Positions 8,618-17,783 of a DNA stretch of 64,000 nucleotides are shown in pieces. Source of the stretch: Nitrosopumilus zosterae (GTDB lineage: Archaea > Thermoproteota > Nitrososphaeria > Nitrososphaerales > Nitrosopumilaceae); NCBI RefSeq assembly GCF_025998175.1, contig NZ_AP026695.1, positions 1,494,581 to 1,558,580 of the forward strand. The letters run 5' to 3'. The number at the start of each line of letters is the position of its first letter. Position 1 is the first letter of the stretch. The notes under the pieces are model-generated. The model was not told where the DNA came from, ran no database searches, and saw nothing but the letters and a program-made list of their open reading frames with translations. The position numbers and the translations under genes are program-made.

Positions 8618-10701
8618 ACTCGGTTATAGTGACCGGGTTTTGATTCATAAATAGATGCTTCTCTGAGCATTCTTCGGATATAGTTTCTTGCCTCTTCTTC
8701 TGTGAATTTTTCACTCTTTTCAAGTTCTTTGACAAATGCTCTTTCTTCAACTGGAACTTTGTTGTCTCCTTCAAGACTTTTTAGAACATCCATGAATAGT
8801 TGCATCTTTGAAACTTCACTTCGTGGCTTTCCTTGTAATACTCCAAGGTCTACCTTTCCAGTATTCACATCAACACCGGCATCTTGAAGCATGCTTTGAA
8901 TAAGGAATATTGCACGCTCAGCATCTTCTTCTTCTACCTTGTCTTTCATGAGCAATCTTGCTCGTGCAGTAGAAAGTCGAATAATTCCTTCTAGTTGTCT
9001 TGGAGTCACAGTAATCATTTCTTCAGATTCTACATTTCTCATTTGAAGGTAATACGACAGAATTTTTTCTTCTGCTTCTTTGGTTAATTCAGGAATACCG
9101 CGTTTTGCATAGGATAGGTACTTTGTAAGTAAATCAACCTCAATAACAGATTTTTTATCGGTTCCTTGAGTGGTGTTTCTTTGTATAATGTGTCTTGCAA
9201 TCTTTTCATCTCTTTCTTTAGTTGGAATGTCTCTTACAACAAAGATCAAATCAAATCTTGTAAGTAATGGAATTGGCAAATTTACATTTTCAGTGATATT
9301 TTTGAAAGGATCATATTTTCCATACATGGGGTTTGCAGCAGCTAAGATTGAAGTTCGAGCATTTAGTGTCGCAACAATACCGCCCTTTGCAATACTCGCT
9401 GACTGTTGTTCCATTACTTCGTGTAATGCACTTCTGTCTTCTGGCTTCATCTTGTCAAATTCGTCTATACTTACAAGACCTTGATCCCCTAGAACTACTG
9501 CACCAGCTTCTAACATCATAATTCCTGTTTTATCTCTAACTACGGCAGCTGTAAGTCCTGCAGCAGTTGAACCCCTACCTGAAGTATACAAACCTCGTGG
9601 TGCAATTCTTGCACAGAATTTTAACATCTCACTTTTTGCAGTACCAGGATCCCCAACTAGAAATACGTTAATGTCCCCTCTAATCTTACTTCCATCGCCA
9701 AGTAATCTCTGATTAGAACCTACAATGAGTAGCAAAATAGATTCCTTGATTAATGACTGTCCTTGAATGTGTGGTGCAAATGAATCAATTAGTCTTTGAT
9801 ATACATCAGAACTTTGACTGAGAGCTTTGATCATTTTTTCTTCCTCAGGTGAAATCTCTTCTCTTCCTATTTTTCTATCAGTTTTAGAACCACGACCACT
9901 CAAAAATTCGATATTATTTCCCTCAATTCTTAATCGATATAATCCGCTGTGACCTCGCTGAATTCCTGCAACAGACTCTTGTTCTACTCTAACTACACCA
10001 GTAAGAATAATTCTATCACCAGGTCTTGAATTATCTACTAAATCCTGCCTAATTGTGACATCAATATAATGAGGAAGTTGACCAGGAGGCAAATCCTCAG
10101 GAAGTTCCTGTAATCTAAGTATTTGAAAATCAATAAACTTGCTTGCTTCAGGTTTTAACTCAAAATCTCTCTGTTTACAATTTGGATTATCACACACAAC
10201 AGGAATTTTAACATCCATTCCCTTTAGCTGAATTACTTTTGTTGTATGTTCATCAGGGCATACAAAGACCAGCTCTTTGGCAAGTGGTTTTACTTCTGAT
10301 GCTCTAACTACCATTCCTGAAACACTTGTAATGTGTCCAATTGTTTCAGCATTGATTTGTCTTAGACTTCGCTCTAGTGGGAAATTAATTAATCTTACAC
10401 GAACTTCATCTTTGATTTTTTCTGCATAATCAGGAAATCTAGTTTGTAATGCTTCTTTGATTGCTCTAGAGAATGCATCAAATATCCTATCAGGATTTTT
10501 AGAAAACATTACTTCAATTTGTGGTTCTACTACCAAATCATTATAATCAACGATAATGTATTTTGCATTTTTTGGCATCATCTCATCGATTGCATCTACA
10601 TACTTGTAGACACCATTCTTATCTTTGAATCTAGTCAGGAATTCTTTTACTTTATCTGACAAGGCAGAATCTGTAAAAGTACTAGCCTGTTTACTGCTCA
10701 T
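8614..10701 (-). CDS. mcm: Replicative minichromosome maintenance helicase MCM
   Basis: A 695-residue AAA+ helicase. N-terminal domain with a zinc-binding set (CPDEH, then CDNPNC), Walker A GDPGTAKSE, Walker B DEFDKM, arginine finger LLTRFDL, and a C-terminal winged helix. It forms the hexameric motor of the archaeal CMG complex with GINS and GAN/Cdc45. It overlaps the gins gene by 11 nt at its start and hel308 by 4 nt at its end, giving one replication operon. Confidence 0.97.
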   Translation of the reverse strand: MSSKQASTFTDSALSDKVKEFLTRFKDKNGVYKYVDAIDEMMPKNAKYIIVDYNDLVVEPQIEVMFSKNPDRIFDAFSRAIKEALQTRFPDYAEKIKDEVRVRLINFPLERSLRQINAETIGHITSVSGMVVRASEVKPLAKELVFVCPDEHTTKVIQLKGMDVKIPVVCDNPNCKQRDFELKPEASKFIDFQILRLQELPEDLPPGQLPHYIDVTIRQDLVDNSRPGDRIILTGVVRVEQESVAGIQRGHSGLYRLRIEGNNIEFLSGRGSKTDRKIGREEISPEEEKMIKALSQSSDVYQRLIDSFAPHIQGQSLIKESILLLIVGSNQRLLGDGSKIRGDINVFLVGDPGTAKSEMLKFCARIAPRGLYTSGRGSTAAGLTAAVVRDKTGIMMLEAGAVVLGDQGLVSIDEFDKMKPEDRSALHEVMEQQSASIAKGGIVATLNARTSILAAANPMYGKYDPFKNITENVNLPIPLLTRFDLIFVVRDIPTKERDEKIARHIIQRNTTQGTDKKSVIEVDLLTKYLSYAKRGIPELTKEAEEKILSYYLQMRNVESEEMITVTPRQLEGIIRLSTARARLLMKDKVEEEDAERAIFLIQSMLQDAGVDVNTGKVDLGVLQGKPRSEVSKMQLFMDVLKSLEGDNKVPVEERAFVKELEKSEKFTEEEARNYIRRMLREASIYESKPGHYNRV

Positions 10702-11212
10702 TTAAGCCCCCAGTGATTTGTTTTTCAAACTCTTTGCTGTTATCATAGATAGTTTGGTAAAAGATATTTTCTTCAACAGTTAGTTTGTTATATAATTCAG
10801 AATTCAGTTTGATAGAGTCTGCCGTCTTTACTAGTTTTCCTCTTCTCATTCTAAATAATTCTAGCATCATGCTTTCAACTTTATCAAAATCATCACGATT
10901 CAGTTCTTTCATAGACTCTCTTAATTTTATGTAAAAATGTGGATCAAGTGTAGATATTTGATACTCTCCAACCATTTTTTCTTTTGACAGTGCTTGTTTT
11001 AATTCAGTAATCATATCAGGAGAATCCAGTACACCCAAGTTATTATCAGATAGAATCTTTCCTACCCACCGTGGAATATTATCAGTATCACCCTGAGTTG
11101 CATCAATTTTTACACCTGCCACATTAAATTTAAAATCCTGATTTACAGTGAATTTAGCATCCTTTAGGCGATATCCAATACTATGAACTTTTTCTACTTT
11201 ATCAATTTCCAT
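10691..11212 (-). CDS. GINS complex subunit (Gins23-like domain order)
   Basis: A 173-residue protein directly upstream of mcm. A small beta domain lies first (VKIDATQGDTDNIPRWVGKI) and an all-helical part follows (LDPHFYIKLRESMKEL ... LELFRMRRGKLVK). That B-then-A order is what is known for Gins23 and the reverse of Gins51, while the DFY/R-x-x-K pattern of the helical part is shared by all GINS. GINS ties MCM to primase and polymerase at the fork. ATG at 11212. The paralogue assignment is the least sure part. Confidence 0.8.
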   Translation of the reverse strand: MEIDKVEKVHSIGYRLKDAKFTVNQDFKFNVAGVKIDATQGDTDNIPRWVGKILSDNNLGVLDSPDMITELKQALSKEKMVGEYQISTLDPHFYIKLRESMKELNRDDFDKVESMMLELFRMRRGKLVKTADSIKLNSELYNKLTVEENIFYQTIYDNSKEFEKQITGGLNEQ

Positions 11213-11404
11213 GCGAGACTACTTATCCTCTTTTAGATCCTCAAGTATCGGATCGATCAATTCTGTTAACAATTTAGTGAGATCAATTGATCCTAATTAA
11301 TCTCAGGCTGATCGCATCTTGATTATAATGAATTTGATTTTAAAAGATGGTATGATACAATAACCAATTCGGATTTATTAATGGGGATTAGGCCTTAAGA
11401 ACTC

Positions 11405-12355
11405 ATGTTGGGAAGCGGCATGTGGGTTGAAAAGTATCGACCAACAAAACTCTCAGAGATCGTAAACCAAACTGAGATTATTGGGAGTTTGGAGGCCTTA
11501 ATCAAAGATCCAACAGATATGCCTCATCTGATGTTTTCAGGATCTGCAGGGGTTGGAAAGACAACTGCCGCGCTATGTATCGCAAATCAGATTTTAGGAG
11601 ACAATTTCAAAGACTACACACTTGAGCTAAACGCATCAGACGAGAGAGGAATCGGCATGGTCAGAGAAAAAGTTAAGAAATTTTCAAGATTTGCTGGAAT
11701 GGGCGAAGTTCCATTCAAGATTATCATTTTAGATGAAGCAGATGAGATGACAGCAGATGCACAAACTGCCCTAAGAAGAATCATAGAAGACACTGCAAAA
11801 ATTTGTAGATTTATTTTCATTGCGAATAACATTTCAAAAATTATCGACCCCATTCAAAGCAGGTGTGCTACATTCAAGTTCACAACCATTCCAGAAGAAG
11901 ATCTCATTAAAAGACTAGAAGAGATTGCAAAGAATGAAAAAATAAAATTTGATAAAAAAGGCCTCAAGGCAATTTATGATTACTCTGAAGGAGACATGAG
12001 GCATGCAATTAATCTAATGCAGGCAACTGCAAGTCTTGGTGGGATTACAGAAGAGCATGTAAAGGGATCAGCTGGCCTAACTAAAACTAGCGATGTAGAC
12101 GAGGTTCTAAAGATTGCTCTTTTGGGTAAAGTTGCAGAAGCAAGAGAGAAGATGATAGAATTAATCAAAGTTTATGGAATGTCGGAATCTGATTTTTTAA
12201 AATATCTCAACTCGGCAGTTTTCAAGTCAAAGCATGAAAAGTTATCAGACATTTTAGAGATTATCGCAAAATATGATTATAGAGTTCTAGTTGGCGCAAA
12301 TTCTGAAATTCAGTTATCCGCAATGCTAGCTGAACTCGGAAAGATAGAAAAATAA
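11405..12355 (+). CDS. rfcS: Replication factor C small subunit (clamp loader)
   Basis: A 316-residue AAA+ protein. MWVEKYRP at the N-terminus, Walker A GSAGVGKTT, Walker B ILDEADEM, and the RFC SRC motif (QSRCATF). It loads the PCNA clamp together with RFC large subunit. Two ATGs are possible, at 11405 and 11420; the second gives the usual MWVEKYRP start, so the first five residues are uncertain. A TATA-like stretch (TTTATTAATGG, about 11375) precedes it. Divergent from the gins-mcm operon. Confidence 0.95.
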   Translation: MLGSGMWVEKYRPTKLSEIVNQTEIIGSLEALIKDPTDMPHLMFSGSAGVGKTTAALCIANQILGDNFKDYTLELNASDERGIGMVREKVKKFSRFAGMGEVPFKIIILDEADEMTADAQTALRRIIEDTAKICRFIFIANNISKIIDPIQSRCATFKFTTIPEEDLIKRLEEIAKNEKIKFDKKGLKAIYDYSEGDMRHAINLMQATASLGGITEEHVKGSAGLTKTSDVDEVLKIALLGKVAEAREKMIELIKVYGMSESDFLKYLNSAVFKSKHEKLSDILEIIAKYDYRVLVGANSEIQLSAMLAELGKIEK

Positions 12356-12358
12356 GAA

Positions 12359-12442
12359 CGCAGAGAGAGGGATTTGAACCCCCGTATGCTTGCGCACACA
12401 GGCTCTCAAGGCCCGCGCCCTACCGAGCTAGGCGACCTCTGC
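12359..12442 (-). tRNA. tRNA-Ser (anticodon UGA)
   Basis: Minus-strand cloverleaf of 84 nt with 7-bp acceptor, D arm, anticodon loop CTTGAGA, a long variable arm typical of serine tRNAs, T loop TTCAAAT and discriminator G. CCA not encoded. It begins 4 nt after the rfcS stop on the opposite strand. Confidence 0.95.
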
Positions 12443-12515
12443 GAAAACTCTTCGATGGAAGTGATTAAAATTTGTTGATGTGAAATAGAAAAATAAGAAA
12501 AAAGAAAAAATTTCT

Positions 12516-13064
12516 TTAATCGTGTGCGTGTGGGTTTTCAGAGCCAGATTTCATAAGTACATATGTACCGGCTGCTTTCTCGTGCCATTCTTGGTTAGCT
12601 GATTCAATTCGAATTGCGCCTTCAGGACAGATTTCTTGACATGCCATGCAAACAGTACAATCATGTTCTCTGATTGGTTGTGATTTGTCTGTATAGTCTA
12701 ATCTTTCATCTTGTTCTGTTTTACCAGTACCTTCAAAAGTTTCGCCCAGACATTTGTCTGCTGGAATATCTTTTTCGGTTCTGTACCATTGGAATGTTTG
12801 AACTGGGCATACACTCATGCATGCACCTGCTGCAACACAGGAATCCCAATCTACTGCGACAGTTGTTCCATGAATTCCTAGAGGAACTTGTTTTTCTCCT
12901 CGAGCTTCATAAGCTGCCTTCACATCTTCATTTGAAAATGCGGCACCATCAGTTCTTCCCTTGCCCCAAATCCAGTGGAAATTTTCACCATCTGCATGGC
13001 TTGTTTTTCCTGTTGGTTTTACATCATTGTGACAAAAGTCTTCTGGTATTTGTAATTCTGCCAT
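12516..13064 (-). CDS. Zinc-type (ZFd-like) dicluster ferredoxin, paralogue 1
   Basis: About 182 residues from the ATG at 13064 (an upstream TTG would add two residues). Two cysteine clusters, CVAAGACMSVCP and CTVCMACQEICP, fit the two [4Fe-4S] clusters, and an N-terminal extension with His and Asp residues (FCHNDVKP, GENFHWIW) resembles the zinc-binding extension of archaeal zinc ferredoxins. It carries electrons for 2-oxoacid oxidoreductases and reductases. It shares about the same length and layout as the next gene and an almost identical promoter. Confidence 0.9.
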   Translation of the reverse strand: MAELQIPEDFCHNDVKPTGKTSHADGENFHWIWGKGRTDGAAFSNEDVKAAYEARGEKQVPLGIHGTTVAVDWDSCVAAGACMSVCPVQTFQWYRTEKDIPADKCLGETFEGTGKTEQDERLDYTDKSQPIREHDCTVCMACQEICPEGAIRIESANQEWHEKAAGTYVLMKSGSENPHAHD

Positions 13065-13084
13065 ATACAAACTACCCCCAAAAT

Positions 13085-13101
13085 ATTATTTAAATCTAGA
13101 T
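13085..13101 (-). promoter_or_regulatory. Promoter of ferredoxin 1 (shared TATA element)
   Basis: On the minus strand reads ATCTAGATTTAAATAAT, 21 nt upstream of the ATG. The same element with one change (ATCTAGCTTTAAATAAT) lies 20 nt upstream of the paralogue. The distance fits a TATA box of a leaderless transcript. Confidence 0.65.
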
Positions 13102-13165
13102 ATAATTAGTCAAGACTAAATAAAAAAGAAAATAAAAATTACAGATATGATTTTGTCTTGAATTT

Positions 13166-13711
<546 letters not shown>

Positions 13712-13799
13712 AGGGTAAATTACGAATGCACCAGTAACAATCGATCTTTCAGGAATGAATTCCTTACGTTCATAACGCTGAACGATCAATTCTCTGGAT

Positions 13800-14465
13800 A
13801 TGGATATTATCAAGTATGATGTATATCGTGGACCAAACATTGGAGTTTACACTAAAGTAAATGACAGTGTAATTTTACTTCCAATGGGATATGCACAATC
13901 AAAAGCAGAAAAACTTGCAAAATATCTTGGTGTAGAATATCGATTCATGTCAATTGCCAACACAAGATTAATTGGAGCATTATGTGTAATGAATAACAAA
14001 GGAATACTGATTCCAAAAACTGCATATCAAGATGAATTTGACTTTCTCAAAAACGAAACAGATCTGGAAGTAGGTGTTCTTGATTCAAAATTATCTGCTT
14101 TAGGAAATGTCATTTGTACTAATGACAAAGGAGCAGTTGTGTCTCCTTGGTTATCTCCTCAAGACTGTAAAAACATTTCAGATGTTTTAGGAGTTGAGGT
14201 AATTCAGAAAAAAATTGCAGGTTTTAATCAGACAGGAGCTGTAATGGTAGCAAACAATTCTGGTGCAGCAATTCATCCGGAAGCGGATGAAGAAGATATG
14301 AAGACATTTTCCAATTTGTTAGGCGTAAAAATCGAGCAGTGCTCCATAAATAACGGAATTCCATATGTAGCATCAGGAATTCTAGTAAACAATCATTCTC
14401 TTGTTGTAGGGTCATTAACTACTGGTCCTGAAATAATGATGTTGACTAGGGCTTTTCTAAATTAA
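13800..14465 (+). CDS. eif6: Translation initiation factor aIF6
   Basis: A 221-residue protein with the five-fold pseudo-symmetric IF6 repeats: YRGPNIGVYTKVNDSVILLP, NTRLIGALCVMNNKGILIP, VGVLDSKLSALGNVICTNDKG, HPEADEED and GSLTTGPEIMMLTRA. It binds the large ribosomal subunit through L14 and L24e and blocks subunit joining; L24e is encoded at 38.1 kb. ATG start. Its last 20 nt overlap the convergent hisS gene. Confidence 0.95.
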   Translation: MDIIKYDVYRGPNIGVYTKVNDSVILLPMGYAQSKAEKLAKYLGVEYRFMSIANTRLIGALCVMNNKGILIPKTAYQDEFDFLKNETDLEVGVLDSKLSALGNVICTNDKGAVVSPWLSPQDCKNISDVLGVEVIQKKIAGFNQTGAVMVANNSGAAIHPEADEEDMKTFSNLLGVKIEQCSINNGIPYVASGILVNNHSLVVGSLTTGPEIMMLTRAFLN

Positions 14466-15729
14466 GAATAGACTTTGGATCCTCAGTTAATTTCTCCAGT
14501 GAAATGGTTCCTTCAGTTCCATTAACCATATCTTTGAGTACGACATTTCCTTCTTCAAGTTCATCAGGACCAACTATAATTGATAATTGTGCATTGCTTG
14601 CAATATCCATTTGTTTTTTTAGATTTCGCCCTGCCAAGTCAATATCAGTTGGAATATTGTTTAGTCTTAACAGTGATGCAATTGAATATGCGACTTTTTG
14701 CATTTCTTCATTTATGTACAATACTGCAACTCGCTTTTGTAAAATTTTTGGAATTATTTTTTGTTCTTGCATTGTAAGGATTATTCTTTCAACACCTCCT
14801 GCAACTCCAGTTGCACCAATATCATCCCTTCCAAATGCTTTAGTTAGTGTGTCATATCTACCACCACCGGCTAGTGCACCCAGTGTAGAATTTTTGTCAA
14901 ATACTTCAAATACAGTACCGGAATAGTAATCCAGTCCTCTAACAATACCAAAATTAATTCTAACATTTGATACTCCCCTATTCTCAAGCGAATCAAATAG
15001 TTGTTTTAGTTCATTCCATGATCCTAATTGTGTTGTGTCAAATATTTTTTCAACTTCTGAAATTGTTCCTTTGATTTGCGAGAACTCTAGTATTTTTTCA
15101 ATTTTTTCTGTTTGGTAACCTTTTGCTTGAAATTCCTTTAGGATTTCGTCTTTTGATTTTTTTGCAATTTTGTCGACTGCTCGTAAAATATCAGCAACTA
15201 ATTCGGGATCATTAGAATTAAATATTTTGTTAATGTATGACTCTACCAGATTTCGGTGATTAATGTCAATGGTGATTTCACGGAGTAAAAGCGAATCAAA
15301 CAATCTAGAGGTTAATTCAATGATTTCAGCTTCTGATTCAATGCTTGGTTTTCCATATATCTCAATATCCCATTGATGAAAGTATCGATATCTACCTTTT
15401 TGTGGTTCATCATATCTGAAGACACCTCCAAAACTGGATAGCTTTGCAGGAAGTTTCATCGATTTTTGAGATGCGGCATATCTTGTTAGGCCCATTGTAA
15501 AGTCAAATCTTAATGCAACTTCTCGATCTCCTTTGTCTTTGAAATAGTAAATTTCGTCCCGTATTCCTGGACCTGACTTTGTCTCTAGAGTCGATAGCAG
15601 TTCAATGGGAGATGGATCCATAAATGAAAACCCATACAAATTTGATAACTGCTTGAAATGATACCTGACATGCTCAATGTTTGCATTTTCTGCTCCCTCA
15701 AAATCTTTCATTCCTCGTGGCAGTTCCAA
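14446..15729 (-). CDS. hisS: Histidyl-tRNA synthetase
   Basis: A 427-residue class II synthetase. N-terminal ELPRGMKDFEG, motif 2 FRYDEPQKGRYR, the histidine-binding block RGLDYYSGTVFEV, motif 3 with GGGRYDTL and GVERI, and a C-terminal anticodon-binding domain (VAVLYINEEMQ). It charges tRNA-His. Length is normal. It converges on aIF6 with a 20-nt overlap of coding ends. Confidence 0.96.
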   Translation of the reverse strand: MELPRGMKDFEGAENANIEHVRYHFKQLSNLYGFSFMDPSPIELLSTLETKSGPGIRDEIYYFKDKGDREVALRFDFTMGLTRYAASQKSMKLPAKLSSFGGVFRYDEPQKGRYRYFHQWDIEIYGKPSIESEAEIIELTSRLFDSLLLREITIDINHRNLVESYINKIFNSNDPELVADILRAVDKIAKKSKDEILKEFQAKGYQTEKIEKILEFSQIKGTISEVEKIFDTTQLGSWNELKQLFDSLENRGVSNVRINFGIVRGLDYYSGTVFEVFDKNSTLGALAGGGRYDTLTKAFGRDDIGATGVAGGVERIILTMQEQKIIPKILQKRVAVLYINEEMQKVAYSIASLLRLNNIPTDIDLAGRNLKKQMDIASNAQLSIIVGPDELEEGNVVLKDMVNGTEGTISLEKLTEDPKSILNLEKP

Positions 15730-15812
15730 GATGATTCTTTCTTAGATGGTTGTGATTTAGATATTTCTCTAAAAATGCCAATTTTTTAAAGAGATTTTTT
15801 CTAAGAATACTT

Positions 15813-16799
15813 GTGACAATTGAGAAAATCACTATTGGAGAAGATTTGGAAATTTGTAGAATTCTAAACGGAATGTGGCAAGTTGCAGGAGGTCATGGTC
15901 AAATTGACAAAGAATTGGCGATAGCAGACATGATAGAATATCACAAATCAGGATTTACAACTTGGGACTTGGCAGACATTTATGGTCCTGCAGAATCACT
16001 AATTGGAGAATTCCAAGAAAAAATAGACAAGACTCAATCTCAAGCACTTACTAAGTTTGTTCCCAATCCAGGTCCTATGAGCAACAGTATTGTTACCTAT
16101 CATATAGAGCAATCATTAAAAAAAATGAAAACAGAATGTATTGATTTACTCCAGTTTCATTGGTGGGATTATAATGATTCAAGTTATCTTGATGCATTGA
16201 ATCATTTATCAAAATTACAAAAAGATGGGAAAATTAAACATCTTGGATTGACAAACTTTGACACCAAACGAGTAAAAATAATGATTGAGAATGATTTTCA
16301 AATTGTATCAAACCAAGTTCAGTATTCAATTTTAGATCAAAGGCCAGAAAAAATCATGACTCCATTTTTTGCAAAACATGGAATAAAGATTTTAACATAT
16401 GGAACATTACTTGGAGGATTCTTTTCTGAAAAATATCTGGGTTTGGATGAACCGCATAGAGGAGAATTAACCACATCCAGTCTGCAAAAATACAAGAATA
16501 TGATTGATGTTTGGGGAGGATGGAATTTATTTCAAGAATTACTTTGTGCCTTAGATCAAATTTCAAAGAAACATGGTTGCAGCATTGCCAATGTTGCAAC
16601 AAGATTTGTATTAGATAGGCCACAAGTTACAGGAGTAATTATTGGCGCAAGACTTGGAATCAATAATCACAGAAATGACAATTCAAAAGTTTTTGACATA
16701 AAATTAGATAACGATGATATTTCAATGATTAATGCCATCACTGAAAAATCAAATGATTTGTTTGAGATTATTGGTGATTGTGGAGACGAATACAGATAA
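15813..16799 (+). CDS. Aldo/keto reductase
   Basis: A 328-residue (beta/alpha)8 oxidoreductase. DLADIYGPAE carries the catalytic Asp and Tyr, LTKFVP the Lys strand, and LLQFHWWDY the His; KIKHLGLTNF and the C-terminal VIIGAR are the NADP-binding part. It reduces aldehydes or ketones with NADPH. GTG or TTG start (GTG at 15813). Substrate unknown; stands alone. Confidence 0.85.
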   Translation: MTIEKITIGEDLEICRILNGMWQVAGGHGQIDKELAIADMIEYHKSGFTTWDLADIYGPAESLIGEFQEKIDKTQSQALTKFVPNPGPMSNSIVTYHIEQSLKKMKTECIDLLQFHWWDYNDSSYLDALNHLSKLQKDGKIKHLGLTNFDTKRVKIMIENDFQIVSNQVQYSILDQRPEKIMTPFFAKHGIKILTYGTLLGGFFSEKYLGLDEPHRGELTTSSLQKYKNMIDVWGGWNLFQELLCALDQISKKHGCSIANVATRFVLDRPQVTGVIIGARLGINNHRNDNSKVFDIKLDNDDISMINAITEKSNDLFEIIGDCGDEYR

Positions 16800-17152
16800 A
16801 AATTAGTGAGAAAGAGGTTGTTACTTTTTTGCAATAAATTGTCTGTACGTACATATATCAGAAGGAGTAATGGAATCACATCCTTCAAGAATCCTGTGAA
16901 GTTAATTTTTTGCAGGCTTGAGGTTTTGACAAGAATTATTCATGGAATTTTGATGATTGCTCATCAAAACCCATGGTGTGTTAGGTGATTTAATTTTCAA
17001 AATTTGTATTTAACCCCGATGGTCGATTTATCCGTAAATTGCAGCAAATTCTAACTAGAGAATTTTAGATATAACTATGCAAAACTATTCAGTTTTTGAA
17101 AATGAATTGGTTTGGTTTCAATGCCCCTTAATTTAGGTGTAAAAACACAGTT
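16800..17152. other. Intergenic region of about 350 bp with hairpins
   Basis: No convincing protein gene: one 60-residue open frame from 16806 is basic, lacks any recognisable pattern and overlaps strong hairpins. Visible structure: TGTACGTACA palindrome (16844-16853), a GAAGGA/TCCTTC stem, the long hairpin at 16941-16975, and AAATTCT/AGAATTT at 17046-17065. Confidence 0.5.
16941..16975. ncRNA. Strong hairpin, possible structured RNA
   Basis: CATGG pairs with CCATG and, two nt inside, TTTTGATGA pairs perfectly with TCATCAAAA around a TTGC loop (14 pairs). An upstream GGTTTTGA (16922-16929) can pair with TCAAAACC (16964-16971), which would break the hairpin. The strand is open: a TATA-like TTAAATACA at about 17005-17015 would favour the minus strand. 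No known family recognised. Confidence 0.4.
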
Positions 17153-17617
17153 TTAATTATTATAAAAAAATGTAGAATCAATGTCAGAACCAATTGACAG
17201 ATCAGAGTATTGTTCTGGATTCAAAGAATAGCACACACTGGGCTCAAATTGTATTACAGTAGATTCTTTTTCAGATAATGATTTTATTTTTGGAGAGGAA
17301 TTTTTTTGCAATATGTTTTTAATTATTGATTCTTTAATCTCGGTTCTGATAGGTTCATCTGTAATAAAACGTACATTTCCACGAAGTTGATAACCTTCTA
17401 AATCATCTTTGTTAAAAACAGCAACAGTGACCCATGAATTTATTTGGAAATTCTTGTAGGATTTGTGTTTAAAAAAATCAAGCCAGTAAATTACATTTTC
17501 TTCCACCTTGAAGAATATTCTAGGAGATACATTTGCAATCGTGGTGCCACTAACGGTTCCTACAACAAAAATTCCTTGCGTATTAATGAAATCTTTAATC
17601 GTGTCTGGAATCCGCAC
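17153..17617 (-). CDS. PNPOx-like flavin-binding split-barrel protein
   Basis: A 154-residue protein. IPDTIKDFINTQGIFVVGTV, ANVSPRIFFKVEENVIYWLD and KSYKNFQINSWVTVAVF follow the pyridoxamine-5'-phosphate oxidase-like split barrel, where the central strand reports a flavin or F420 contact (SPR...D-x-x-x-K-S-x-K-N). Family members are FMN or F420 reductases or haem-degrading proteins; no substrate is evident. Divergent from the symporter, with a perfect palindrome between them. Confidence 0.7.
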   Translation of the reverse strand: MRIPDTIKDFINTQGIFVVGTVSGTTIANVSPRIFFKVEENVIYWLDFFKHKSYKNFQINSWVTVAVFNKDDLEGYQLRGNVRFITDEPIRTEIKESIIKNILQKNSSPKIKSLSEKESTVIQFEPSVCYSLNPEQYSDLSIGSDIDSTFFYNN

Positions 17618-17693
17618 ACCATATGATGAATTGAAGTTGGTAATAAAGACACAATTTTAATTTAAAATATGAGTGATGCTGGATGTTTCTATT

Positions 17694-17705
17694 ATTATCG
17701 ATAAT
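17694..17705. promoter_or_regulatory. 12-bp palindrome between divergent genes
   Basis: ATTATCGATAAT is a perfect palindrome in the 166-bp gap between the PNPOx-like gene (77 nt from its start) and the symporter (79 nt from its start), almost exactly midway. It could be an operator; no regulator is assigned. Confidence 0.35.
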
Positions 17706-17783
17706 CAGTTAAAATCCAAAATAAGATTTTCAAGTTCGAGAACGTGTACCTATTCTTATTACACATACATAAATGGATAAATT

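Noticed and set aside
16806-16988. 60-residue basic open frame
   Set aside because: Overlaps the strong hairpin, has no domain and no good promoter; more likely non-coding.
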